A stretch of DNA of 64,000 bases from Lentinus brumalis (taxonomy: Eukaryota > Basidiomycota > Agaricomycetes > Polyporales > Polyporaceae), in the NCBI GenBank assembly GCA_001792895.1, contig MARA01000004.1:930001-994000 (forward strand). Direction: 5' to 3'. Below are positions 22,283-33,633 of this stretch, piece by piece; position 1 is the stretch's first letter, and each line of letters begins with the position of its first letter. The notes beneath the pieces are model-generated. The model had not been told where the DNA came from, did no database searches, and worked only from the letters and a program-made list of their open reading frames with translations. Position numbers and translations under genes: made by a program.

Positions 22283-24738
22283 ATGGGCGTCCGGTCTCTA
22301 CTACTCCCCTGGACGCTGGTCGCCCTCCTCGCAACCGTCTGCTCGGCGGAGTCCGCCTGGCACGGCCACACCACTGCTGGTTCGACCAAGGTATCCAGGT
22401 TCACGCCTTACTATGTCCCGCCTGGAGCCAAAAGCTACGACTCGTCCTCACCTCTCCTGCACTACACTGGCGACTGGTCCGAGTCGTTTTCTAGCAAGTA
22501 CGTTCAGAAGAGTGCACGCGTCTCTAGTACCTCTGGCGCCGGGGTTTCCTTCACATACACCGGCACGGGCGTCGAATGGTTCGGCAGCCTGGGCCCAAAA
22601 CGCGGTATTGCTCAGGTATATCTCGACGGCAAGCCCGCCGAGCGGGTCGATATGTTCAACAACGTGTCGATGAGCCAGCAGCGCATCTTCTGGTCGCTGG
22701 ATCTTCCCCAGGGCAAGCACACACTCAAGATTGTCAACACGGGAGAGAAGAACAGCGAGTCCAAAGGCACAGTCATGGACGTCGATGCACTTGTTGTCAC
22801 CCAAGGCCCTCCTCCGCCCGAGGCTCTCACGCAACAGAACATGGCGGTGTCCTACTCAGAGATGCCGTCGTACCCGCCTCTCCTCGACATGTCATCCAAG
22901 TTTATCCCGGAAGACGAGTGGACGCTAATCCAGAACGGCTCTACTGGCGTCCATGCTATGCAGCTGGTGATCATCTCGGAGACTCATGCCCTCATCGTCG
23001 ACAAGGTGGAGCACAACCCACTCACTGTATCTGGCCACCCTGCTTGGGCCGCACTTTACAACCTCCGGACGCACGCTTTGAAGCCTCTGTCGATGCAGTC
23101 GAACTCCTTCTGCGCCGGCGGTACATTCCTCAGCAATGGGACCCTAGTGAACGTCGGCGGGAACCCCGTCGTCGAGGACCACACTGCTGCAGCTGACTTT
23201 GGCGACGTCGACGGACTCCAGGCCATCCGTATCTTCGAGCCTTGTGAAGCTGCCAACGTGGATGACTGCTGGATCTACGAGAACCACAATCGTATTCGCA
23301 TGGCTAGTCCGCGCTGGTACAACACTGTTCTCCGCATCTCCGACGGCAGCGCTATGATCATCGGAGGGTCGCTCAAGGGTGGCTGGATTAACAACCAGAC
23401 GACCAACAACCCTACGATCGAGTACTTCCCTCCGAAGAACATCGCTGGGTCGGACGGCTTGCCGATTCATCTTCCCTTCCTCGTCGACACCCTCTTCTCA
23501 AACCTGTTTCCCATTGCGTTCTCGCTTCCTGATGGCACGGTGTTCATGGCTGCCAACCGAGATGCTATGATATACGATTGGAAGACGAATACCGAAAGGA
23601 GGTTGCCCCGCATTCCCAACGGTGTACGCGTCACCTATCCCATGACTGGCACTGGGCTACTCTTGCCCTTGTCTCCGGAGAACGACTACACGCCCGAGAT
23701 TCTTCTCTGTGGCGGGTCTACCATCGACGACACGAAGCCCGGTTATGAGATCTCGTCACAAGATCCGGCGTCGTCTCAGTGCTCTCGCATGGTCCTCACG
23801 GACGCCGGCATCGCCGCCGGCTGGCAAGTCGAGCAGATGCCGCAAGCACGGACGATGCCCGACGCGGTCCTCCTACCCACCGGCGACGTGCTGATCGTGA
23901 ACGGTGCTGGCTCGGGTATCTCTGGCTATGGCAACGTCGTCGACCAGGTTGGCGCGTCGAACGCGGACAACCCGGTGCTCACTCCTGTCCTGTACGACCC
24001 GAACGGTCCCGTCGGACAACGCTTCTCCTCGGCCGGTATGCCCTCAAGCGACATTCCTCGTCTGTACCACTCGGTCGCGACGCTCACGCCCAACGGTGAC
24101 GTTATGATCGCTGGCAGCAATCCGAACCTGGACCGGAGCGAAGTCAAGTACGGCACGGAGTATCGCGTCGAATGGCTGGGACCGTCGTATGTGAAGAAGG
24201 AGCGGCCGCAAATCCTTGGCGGAGTTCCCAAGTTGCTCGGATTCGGAAAGGCCGCGCAGCTCAAGATTCGACTACCGTCGACAACCGCCCAAGGTGCTAG
24301 CATCAAGGGTGAGTCGTTCGCATCCGTGCAGTATGCTATCTTCTGACGGTGTCGCAGTTGCGCTCATGGACTTGGGGTACGTGACGCACGCGGTGCATGC
24401 CAATTCGCGCCTAGTCTATCTCGAACACGCGCTGTCCTCGGACAGCTCGATGCTCACGATCACCGCGCCGCCGAATGGGAACATCTACCCTCCGGGCCCC
24501 GGCTTCATTTACGTCGTCGTCGACGGTGTGCCCAGCAAAGGGGCGAGGCTGCTGATCGGCGACGGGCACAGCCCTCCTGTGGATCAGCAAGCTCTTGAGA
24601 AGTGAGTTTAGTGTCGCTTGTACTTATGCATTCATGACGCTTATCGGCGTACCCAACCGCTATAGCATGCTTGAACAAACCAGTGTCGACCAGTACGAGA
24701 AGTCGAAAGGGAAGTCAGGAGAGGACGACTCTGAATGA
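22283..24738 (+). CDS. Copper radical oxidase (glyoxal oxidase family), secreted
   Basis: Secreted enzyme that oxidises simple aldehydes or other small substrates and makes H2O2, which feeds lignin-degrading peroxidases. Exons 22283-24308, 24358-24601 and 24666-24738 give 780 residues. Residues 1-22 form a signal peptide. Residues ~45-175 look like a beta-rich, galactose-binding-like domain (TGTGVEWFGS, VYLDG, LPQGKHTLKIVNTG) placed before the kelch-type catalytic domain. Catalytic residues are visible: Cys277 in SFCAGGTF and Tyr346 in SPRWYNT (the cross-linked pair), Tyr595-His596 in RLYHSVATL, and His686 in THAVH. The C-terminal domain carries the PPGPGFIYVVVDGVPS block. The tail is charged, without a GPI-type signal. 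The substrate cannot be told from sequence. Confidence 0.93.
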
Positions 24739-24933
24739 ATGAACTCTGTGAACAGACATTTGCATGACCCTTGTACACCTCTATCTTCTTGCTAGTTTTG
24801 CCTGTGGTTAGCTTTGTATGCGCAATCTATCAACCTCTCGGCCTTCCCTTTCGCCACCAGCCAGTGAAATGATCGCTTCGCTTTCTCCACGCGGGTTCTG
24901 TTCCATAACTGTCGAGCTGAAGAGGACAGCGAC

Positions 24934-24938
24934 AAAAA
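24934..24938 (-). terminator. RNA polymerase III terminator of the tRNA gene
   Basis: A run of five T on the minus strand, 14 nt after the 3' end of the tRNA, fits a Pol III stop signal. Confidence 0.6.
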
Positions 24939-24951
24939 GAAGTTTATCCTC

Positions 24952-25033
24952 TACCAACGACGGGGATCGAACCCGCAACCCCCACCTCACACCAACGTAG
25001 GAAGGTGATGCGCTACCATTGCGCCACGATGGC
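24952..25033 (-). tRNA. tRNA-Arg (anticodon CCT) with a 10-nt intron
   Basis: Read on the minus strand. Acceptor arms GCCATCG / CGTTGGT pair with one G-T wobble and one T-T mismatch. The D arm is GCGC-loop-GCGC with AATGGTA. The anticodon stem is TCACC / GGTGG. The loop TTCCTA.A puts CCT at 24999-25001 (complement), and a 10-nt intron (24988-24997) sits after position 37, the usual place. The T arm is GCGGG-TTCGATC-CCCGT and the discriminator is A. The body resembles fungal tRNA-Arg(CCT). Box A and box B are internal. Confidence 0.82.
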
Positions 25034-25293
25034 TTGCAGGGTGAGCAGCTATACGGGTATCCGTAGCCGTTACGACTGACCATGTTTTTGGGGCGACTCT
25101 ACGCGGTCACGAGGGAGAGGGACGCGTTGCTTGGGCGCCAAGATGAACATGAACTTGATTGAGGGCGCCACCAACAGGCTCTCCTCCTCTGCCATCCAGT
25201 CCGGGTCTTGCTCGCGCTCGGATTTTGTCTATCCCCTCCGACAATCTGCACAACGATATTGGCCTTACGAACGCACGACCTGGTCACAACACG

Positions 25294-27820
25294 ATGGCGG
25301 CAATCCTCACCCCGACGAACCTCGTCGTACTCGAAACCTCCACCCTCAAGCATCCTCCAGCCACCGCGGACCCCACATGTCCCGTACCTCCCCTGCCTTC
25401 CGGCCTTGCTTGGAGTGCAGAACGTAGCTCGGTTTATCTTGCAAGCACTAGCGGCATCATGCAGTACGACCTTACCACCGGATCTCTTCAAGACACCCCG
25501 ATAACCGAGCAAGGTTCCGACCCTGCAATCTCCCTCCTGATCAAGGACCGCGGAAGCTCGGTCGTATATGCGAGAGGACAGAAGGTTCTGCTTGCATCAA
25601 CTCAGACAGGCAAGCTCGCACATACATTCGATACCCACAGAGCCCCGGTCACGTCCCTCTCGCTCTCGACCGACTCTACACTCCTTGCGTCCACCTCTGC
25701 ACATGCGATCCACGTACATAATCTTACTCTTGCATCACACACCGTCTTGCGCGGTATACCTGCTGGGAGTGGAAGCATAACCACATGTGCATTTCACCCG
25801 CACTCACGAACTCGTCTCCTGGCAGGGCTTGGTCCGCAACTGCTTGTGTATGATACCACACGCCCGTCTGGCCCGGCCAAAGTGATCCCTCTGGACAAGG
25901 ACCAGAAGGCTGTTGGATCTATTGTAGCTATTACCTGCAGCCCGTTCAGCAAGACACTCGTCGCGGTCGCTTGCAGCGGAGGAGCCGTCTGTCTGGTTGA
26001 TCTCGAAAAGGAGAAGGGGTACGTCCGTCGCGCCTTCTACTGTCTTTGTTACATTCCCTAACGTTCTCAAAGCTTGTTTCGCATGATTCAGATGCCTGCT
26101 CCCCTGACATGCCTCTCGTTCTCTGCCGAGGGTGCCGCTCTGTACGCCGGCACGGAGAACGGCAAGCTCTTGGTATTAGACCTCCGTGCACTCGACAAAC
26201 CACCGAAGTCCGTTACGGTCAGCGAGAACGGCGATCAAGTGATCGCCATCTCTGTACAGGTACCTTTAACTCTGGCCATGCACTCCGTCCATCTTCTGAC
26301 TCCTTTCCTGCAGAAGAAGCTAAAGCCAGGAGAGGCACAAGCCACCAAGGGGACCGCAGCCGCCGCTTCCAAACCCCTCGTCCAGCGCGACACGAACAAA
26401 ACTGCGCCTGCCACCCGCCGACCTCCCTTGGCGAGTGCCACTGAGGCCAGAAAGGCGAACGACGACAAGCCCGCCATGAAGGCGAAGGGCGCGGTCACGT
26501 CGACCACGCCTCGGCGAGCGGGCACCAGGACGGCTTCGACTGGGCAGTCCAATGGGTCACCTGCAGGCAGAGTGGTATCTGGTGCACGGAGGGCAGGTGT
26601 CGCTGCCGTCAAGTCTCCGGTAGCCACTCGTAGCGAGGCGCAGAAAAAGGCGTTCTCACCGCCGAAGGCACCTGTAACTGCCGCCGACGACGAGGATTTG
26701 GGTGACTTGTCTGGTGGGCTTTTGGCGGCCTGTTCCTCGCAACGATGTCAGCTGACCCGCCTTCTATAACGCAGTACAAGTTGAGAACTTGTTGGCGCTT
26801 CCAAAGGCGAAGGAACCTGCAGTCTCAGCGGACGACCCTCCGGTATTAGCTGCGTCCAGGCCGCCGTCTGTCCTCTCTCGTGCCTCCTCGCGCGCACATG
26901 CCGTCGAAAACACGAAGGCCCGCACTCACTCACGCACCAACTCAGCCGCGTCTCGTGTTTCCGTCGCAGAGTCTCTTTCGGCGGCCCTCCCACGTACACG
27001 GCCTGCATCGTCCGCTAGTGCGGTTGGTCGGGCGAGCAAGACCTCTACGACCACCGTGTCGGGCTCGTCATCCCGTGTGGCTTCGCCGCAGAGGAGGCGT
27101 GTATCTGGTTCCTCAGTAATTTCGCGGCTATCGCGGACGCCAAGTCCGGACTTGCCAGACATGGAGGACGATGGCGGCCCCGTCACGCCGATCCCAGGAT
27201 ACAAGGTCGTGAGCAAGGGCAAAGAACGCGCTGCGGCCGGGCTCGGGACGCCGGAGGTGGATGCGTGGGTCAGGGCCGGTGAGGGGAACGGCAAAACCAA
27301 GGAAGGCAAACGCGTCGGGTTTGCGTCTGGCGCAGACAGCGACTCGGACGCAGGCGCGGACGCGGACGACGCTGGTCGTGCCCACGACGACGATTCGGAG
27401 TCGGAGCACGCTGGGCTCCTGCATGCGAACATGAATTCAAAGCGCCTCCCGCGGGATGACCTCGCGATGCAAGTTTCGCCACGCCGCTCGTACGCAGGCC
27501 CCAGTCCAGTGCGCGCACGGGCGTCGAGCTCGTGGGCTCCTGTGCCGTCGCCGCTGCGCAACCCGGCTGCGCCGCCATCCCCGCAAGCACGGGCGGCACA
27601 GGATATGCTGCAGGCGTTGCTGCGCGATGCGCTGCACGACTTCCGGCAGGAGACGAAGCAGGAGATCGTGGGACTGCATCTGGACTTGATCCGCATGGGC
27701 GGGAGCTGGAGGCGGGACATGAGGGAGGCGATGGGTGAGTTTGCGGAGGAGATGAGGGGATTGCGGGAGGAGAACCGGGTGTTGAGGGAGGAGAATGAGA
27801 GGCTGAGGAGGGGGTATTGA
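25294..27820 (+). CDS. NEDD1: NEDD1-like WD40 protein (gamma-tubulin complex targeting factor)
   Basis: Animal NEDD1/GCP-WD brings gamma-tubulin complexes to centrosomes and spindles. The N-terminal ~330 residues form WD-type repeats (for example GLAWSAERSSVYLASTSGIMQYD, VTSLSLSTDSTLLAS, ITCSPFSKTLVAVACSGGAV, CLSFSAEGAALYAGTENGKLLVLDLR). A long Ser/Ala/Pro-rich disordered middle follows. The C-terminus is helical (LLRDALHDFRQETKQEIVGL, then HLDLIRMG) and ends in a heptad-like LREENRVLREENERLRR segment. This arrangement and the C-terminal helix fit NEDD1. Introns lie near 26020-26071, 26261-26313 and 26715-26773. The start at 25294 has a good context; an in-frame open stretch continues upstream to 25159. 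An ACGCGT lies at 25122-25127. The name rests on architecture, so moderate confidence. Confidence 0.72.
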
Positions 27821-28281
27821 GTGTCCCTGTGCACTGGTGCGGTGCGGGTCGCAGAAACAGATTGTGTCACGATTGTAGTATTGTATCGGTCACCGTGTTG
27901 GATGAATTCTCATGAATATGTGTGTACGTTTCGTTTACCTCTGCGAATAGTGTATGGTATGTATATCCTGCTTGCTTCGCCGCGTTACGGAGCACTTCAT
28001 GGATAGTTTCAAGTTCACCGTGAATCGTACGAATACAATTGAGTACAATCATGATGATGTACAGTGAGTGTTAGCGGCATACGAGGTCCGTGTAAGGAGA
28101 GTCAGAGAGCAAGAAGGGATATAGAGTATGTGGCAAGGTCCGAACGAAGTGGTATGCGATATGATTATACAGGGCCTAAGATAGCGGATGATCTGAAGCT
28201 GTTGGATACTTGGACTGATGTAAGCTGGCATACGGGAGCGACGATAATAGCTGCGGGCATACCGAAAGCAGTCGCTCCGGG
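27821..28281. other. Convergent intergenic stretch
   Basis: A relatively A/T-rich gap after the NEDD1-like gene and before the minus-strand kinase-like gene. It holds 3' untranslated regions only, as far as can be seen. Confidence 0.4.
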
Positions 28282-28938
28282 TCATGAGGTAGGTGTAGGT
28301 GTCCCGAGGTCCCTGAGCTCGTCATCGAAGTCGTCGATGACCAAAGCCGTGCTCCCAATGCTGTCGGTGAAGATGCCGTAGTAACCTGTGAGGCCGCGCT
28401 CGGCGAGGTTGTCGTGGAGCCGAGCATCCTCGCGCAGGTCTTCGCCGCCCTCCTCGTCCACAGCGATCTTCACGAGGACCTTCCGGGGAGGAACGTTGGC
28501 GGATATAGAGTCGACGGCCATGATCGCACCCCAGACGATGTAGGTGGTCTCGCGCCGGACAGGGTGCGTGATGAGGACACTGACGTCCGCAGATAGGGTC
28601 ATCGAGATGGTCCTGGCGGATGCCATGGTGCTCGAGCGGGACATAGCGGGCATCTTCCTCTCCGAGTACCCAGCATGCGCGGGCTTCAACTTGCGGAAGC
28701 GGCTGAAGTTGCGCGAGCGCAGGATGCCCCAGTTGAACGCGAGGTGCAGCTCCCTGGGCTTGATCTGCAGGGCAAAGGGGTCAGTCAACACTATTCAAAT
28801 CATGAAGATGTAAACAGTACGTACAACAACATCTGGAGCCGCAAGCTGTCGCGCAACATTTGTGAGCTCGTGAGTGTCCCAGTCGAGCAGCTGGGAGTGG
28901 CCGGGTCGGGGACGGGGCGCATGGAGGACGAGAGACAT
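28282..28938 (-). CDS. Short kinase-like protein of unknown function
   Basis: Not assigned to a named family. Two exons joined by an intron of about 60 nt near 28763-28822. The second half resembles the N-lobe of a protein kinase: VLVKIAV would hold the beta-3 Lys, DLREDARLHDNL the helix-C Glu, and GYYGIFTDSIGSTALVIDDFDDEL the strand before the hinge. It stops right after this, so no catalytic HxD loop or DFG is present. The first half is basic and unlike a kinase. Mushrooms carry many small N-lobe-like proteins of this kind; a fragment of a former kinase gene is the alternative. Start at 28938; a TATATA string sits about 85 nt upstream. Divergent from FAN1. Confidence 0.6.
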
Positions 28939-29339
28939 GGCGAACCCGAACGCTTACGGCGGAGGGGAGAGAACGGGGAAGGGAAAGGGAACGGGGGCCT
29001 GGCCCCCTGTTGAGTGGGCTGGTATATATGTGGGTATGCAGTGAAGCATGGCGGGGATGTACAGCGGTGGCGGGGAGCAGGGGCCGCTGCGTCTCATCGC
29101 CCTCCGCCCGTTCGGTGGCGTTCCACAGCGTCACACCGTGTACGTCACAGTCACGAGGCCTAGCACGGGCGCCAAGCCCAAGTCGCGTCTTGTCCTGCTG
29201 CATACACTTTACGCGACTGGTGTGGCCGTCGCAGGCACTCTTCGCTGCTGTCTTCCTAGTCTCGCAACATATACCCACAACGCGTACAAATCGACGCACT
29301 CTGCAACATACCCGCGCGACACCCCTCAAATACGCGATT
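28939..29339. other. Divergent promoter region: kinase-like gene and FAN1
   Basis: Purine-rich stretch near 28940-29000 beside the minus-strand gene, then the TATA candidate, then GC-rich sequence to the FAN1 start. No supported gene. Confidence 0.4.
29023..29029 (-). promoter_or_regulatory. TATA box candidate for the kinase-like gene
   Basis: TATATAT on the minus strand, about 85 nt before the ATG at 28938. This spacing fits fungal TATA boxes. Confidence 0.5.
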
Positions 29340-32300
29340 ATGGTGCTTGGATCACCTTCCGCCTCTACCACTGCAAGGCTTGTGTATTGGTCAGGGGCCG
29401 ACGCGGATTCTCCCTCAAGTGGCTCTTCCTCCGCACATCCAGGCCGCGTCGGGGAAGAGGAAACAAACGATCGTGATCATGACGGAAAGTCTATGTATGT
29501 CGCCGTCTTCGAAGGTGCGCCCCGGAACTACGAGCGTGCGTCGCGTGTGGTTCACGCGCCCAACCGCGTCTAGACATGCTCAAGGAGGTGATTACAACGG
29601 AGGCTAAATTATTCACTCTTGAAGAACTTGGTTGCTTCAAGGCCTGGGACGAGCTGCCCTGTACGTCGTTATGCGTCCCTTGGAGTCGTCCAATACATTC
29701 ATCCTGCAATCACAGACGGTGCAAAGTACCTCTTTTGTCGTCTCTGTCTACGCAAGGGCGAGACATGGTACCAAGTATCGGACCTCAAGTATGAGGCAGA
29801 ACTGGGAGCAGAAGGCATCCTCCATGCGATGAACGTCTTGTGTTGCCGACTGCAGGAGCAGCCGGACGAGGACGTCAAGCCGAAGATTAAGGTCGACGAC
29901 AACAGTCTGCCTGAATTTCAACCTCCGCAGTTCTGCGATACCGTGGAAGTCAAGCCTAAGGTTGAGCCTGTGGAGACGACCATTCCATCACCGACGGACA
30001 TACCACTCCCTCCCTCGCAGGAGTCTGGTAGTTCGACGGTTGAAGAGCCCAGGCGGGAAGGGCCCGAAATCATTGACCTGACAGCGGACGAAGACGCTGA
30101 TCAACCCAAGGCTGGTCCGTCACGCCTGAGTCCCGAGTTCGAACCTCCCCCTCCACCCTCCTCCAGCATCCCACCTTCCACCCTCGAGCACCAGACTACG
30201 CCGTCTTCGCGGATGACGAGGAGCAAGCGGACCTCTTTGAACTACTTGACTGTTTGGCTATGCCAGACCTCGAAGCGATCGTGAAGCAGCTGAAGCTGAA
30301 GCCGAAGGCCAAAAGGGTTCGTCCTCCTACCGATCGCCATCAGCTGCATTTGACTTAGGCCCGTTTTAGCGTGACGTCTATATCGACACGATCCTCCGTG
30401 AGTCGGCGAACCAGAGTACTCTCTCATATTTCAAGGTTTCCAAGAAGGGCAAAGAACCTATGGTCCAGACGAAGCTTGCCTTCGACGCGAAGAAGAATCA
30501 GAAGTCGCTCATGCAGTCCAAGCTACCTTTCAAACGCACTCCGCAATGTCATGAGACACAGCTCGAGCGTCTGCGTGTGATCGTCACCAAGAAACTCAGT
30601 GCGTCTTGCACACAGCTGTTTTCGGTTGCTACCTCACTGATGATACCCCGACCGCACGCCAGAGAAGTGCATCCGTCTCAACAGCGACGTGGTCGCCCTC
30701 TTCCGCCGCGCGAATCTCGTCTACTTCCGGAGCACGCAGCACTCGCCAGATATGCTCACGCCCGCCATTCTCTCTCGTGCGAAGAAGCGCTCTTACGCTG
30801 ACTACCCATACCACCGTACCCCAAACATCTGGCCCACACGCGACGAACTGATCGCATATGAAGAGGCTCTCATGATTGAAGCCGAGGTCGACGTGCTGCT
30901 TGATGGTCTCACACCCTCCAACAGTTTTGGTACCAGAGGGCGCTCGACTGTCAGTCGAACTCCGGCGCCGACAGGTGGCAGGCCAAAGACGCCGATTACT
31001 CCTGCGAAGGATCGGAAAGGCATTGATTCACCCGTAGTCACTAGGAGCACACAGAAGGGGCTCGGCGGCGGCGGCGAGGAGGAGACCGTACGACAGAGGA
31101 ACGCGCGAGAGGTCAAGGCTATTCTCGAGGGGGTTCTTCAACGGTGGAAGGATCTGGTCGCCGACAAGGCCGAGGGGGATCCGCGGCGGAGAGGCCTCGA
31201 GCGCTTTGAGTGCGGTGAGCGGACGCGTACCCGTTGCGCCTACACTCTCTGACTGAAGGTCTTTGGCGACGTGCAGGTCACATCCTTACGCGTGTCGTCT
31301 GCAAGGGCGCATACGCGCTAGGCATCCTCAAAGAGTATCACGAGGAACTCGAGATTCTTGAGATGCTCCTGGAGCAGAGGCGTTGGCGCCGTGGACGACG
31401 AGGCCGGTGGTACGAGCGTGCGGCGCTTGTGCTTATGAACCACTTGAAAGAAGAGGATGACTGTTACGAGCAGGCGATGCAAGTCGTTGTCCGAGCCCTC
31501 AAGGATCCAGATACCCACATCGGTGAGCAATATGCTAGGTATCAGATGCAGGACACGTTAGCTGACCCGCTGTAGTGTTTCGGCCGATGCTTGAGCGTAG
31601 ACTCACGAGGCTCGAGAAGAAACTGAATATACCCCCCGAGAAACGACATGTCTGTGAAGGCAGTTTGAAGACGGCTGAAGAAGTATACGTCGAAGGCGTC
31701 CGGATACGACATCGTGCCGACAGTCTGTTGCTCGACCGAGCCGGTCGGGTCGTCAATGAGAGCCCCAACAAGAACCCGATTGCGGAACGCCTGATCTGGA
31801 AGAACCGCAAAGAGCCAACTTCCAAGAAGGTCAAAGAGGAGGGCAAGTCCGAGAAGGCGGCTGGGGGCAAGTCCATCTGGAAGGGCCGTGGGGACGAAGA
31901 GGTCTCTGTTGAGCAGCTCGCACTGGAGTACTACGAGGACAAGCACGGATGCAAGGGGTTCCACAGCGAGGGCCGCATCGTCACCACGCTGTTCGGACTG
32001 CTCTTCTGGGATGTCATCTTTGCGCCTATCCCGGGCGCATTCGAGACCCCCTACCAGTCTGCTCCGCTCGACCTTGCGGAGGATACGTTCTGCTATTCGC
32101 GGGAAGACCTCATCGAGGCGCGCCTAAAGGAGATTGAGAAGGGGGAAGCCGCAGAGATACTTGAGAGGGAGTATATCAAGAACAAGGACGTCTTGTGCAT
32201 TGGCGTCAGGTGGGACTTGTTCACGAGGGAAGACCTTATCAGCATCACCAAGGTGCGTCACGTTCGTCAACGGCTCGCAGCAATTATTAAAGGCCGCTAC

Positions 32301-32925
32301 AGTGCTTGCAACCGAGTGCGCTTGTCGCAATATGCCGTCTCATGTGCGAGGATTACGCAGCGCGTACTGGCGGCGTGCCCGACCTCATCGTGTGGAACGA
32401 GGAGCAACAGTGGGCCAAGTTCGTCGAGGTGAAAGGTCCCGGCGACACTCTGCAGGAAAACCAGAAGGTAGGCGGCCTCCTCGTCCTGTCTCCAGCGCTG
32501 GCTGACGGTGGAGCCATCAGGTGTGGATCGACGTCCTCCTGCAGGCCGGGATGCCCGTGGACGTCTGCCATGTCTATGAGCAAGGTGACACGCCGAAGAA
32601 GATGAAGCGCGGCGCAGGCAAGACGCCGAGCAAGGGCAGGGTTGCCGCAGGCCAGAAGCGTAAGCGGGCCGAGTCGGAGTGGCTCGTGGAGTCCGAAGAC
32701 GAGGAGGATATCGACTATTCGCAGCTCGACAGACACTCCGAGGAGGAGGCGGAGGAGCCTCCGGCCAAGAAGCGGAGGGTTGCGGCTCAGGCTGTACCTG
32801 AGTCGCCCATCAGGCAGAAGGTGGCGAGAATGAGCAGCCAGGTCGAGGTTTACATTACGAGCACACCTCCTTCACGGAACCCGAGCGCGTCGCCTGGGAA
32901 GAGGAAGCGTGCGGAGGGAGATTAG
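29340..32925 (+). CDS. FAN1: Fanconi-associated nuclease 1 (FAN1, VRR-NUC domain)
   Basis: Structure-specific 5' flap endonuclease/exonuclease used in interstrand crosslink repair. About eight exons. After a short N-terminus, MLKEVITTEAKLFTLEEL and a YLFCRLCLRK block match the SAP-like region. The middle (residues ~150-230) is acidic and Pro-rich and includes EIIDLTADED, a SUMO-interaction-like motif. To keep frame an 80-nt intron is needed near 30116-30195. A TPR-like helical region follows (FECGHILTRVVCKGAYALG, RRGRWYERAALVLMNHL). The VRR-NUC core contains EGRIVTTLFGLLFWDVIF, then GVPDLIVW with the catalytic Asp and FVEVKGPGD with the ExK pair. The C-terminal tail is basic and acidic by turns, with KKRR clusters that may be nuclear localisation signals. 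No UBZ finger was seen, as in other fungal FAN1 proteins. Confidence 0.93.
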
Positions 32926-33633
32926 GCCAGGGTTGCCTTGCACCTTTCCTTGCGCCTATTTCTACATTATTGATATCTATGTATCGCTTCAGCGTGAGAT
33001 GCTCGTACGATGTATGATGTATGCTTGGTTTCTTGGTTTCTTGTGTTGAGCTGTGTGTCATTGTGTCGAGCTGCATGCCGCACACGCGATGGATGACGTC
33101 GATCTTTGTCTCGCGGCGACAACTATGACCGACGATATCGATGTTGCTTTCGAGCAAACAGTCAGCCTGCAATTTGGGTGTTCTGCACTCCGACCTGCAG
33201 TAGATCGTACCCCCAGCTTTGACCCCGGCATCCACAAGACTCGGCTACAAATCATGTCCACGGCCACACGGAGAACTATAGGTTTCAAAGCAGCTAGGGC
33301 TGAAAGAACGAGCCCGGGAATGTCGGAAGAGGACGCGTCTGTGTGCACGTGACCGTGTTGTGAAGAGGGATGACGTCGAGAGACTGAGCAGTGGACGCGA
33401 CTTGTGCGTTGAATGAGCACGCTGTGGGGCTCAGAAGGTCAGATCGCAGAGCTGCCAGGGAGGTGCCCGTCATAGATGACCTCTCGCCCAAATCCCCTGC
33501 GCCCCATTGGCCCAGCGTGCTCGCCGTACTTGAGCTCGTACTGCATAAAGTCCTGCATACCGCAGCCCATCTCGTCGCCCGCATTCGCATCACCACCCTC
33601 TCCGCACGCCCGTCCACGCTCATCCTCAGAACC
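32926..33633. other. Intergenic stretch between FAN1 and the hemerythrin-like gene
   Basis: 708 nt with 3' sequence of FAN1 and the promoter of the downstream gene. A short imperfect direct repeat (ggtttctt twice, near 33028-33043) is present. The ORFs seen here lack codon bias or family features, and no RNA gene was recognised. Confidence 0.4.

Noticed and set aside
30110..30200. A frameshift in FAN1 between the Pro-rich linker and the following helix
   Set aside because: An 80-nt GT-AG intron from about 30116 to 30195 joins both parts in frame, so no error is needed.
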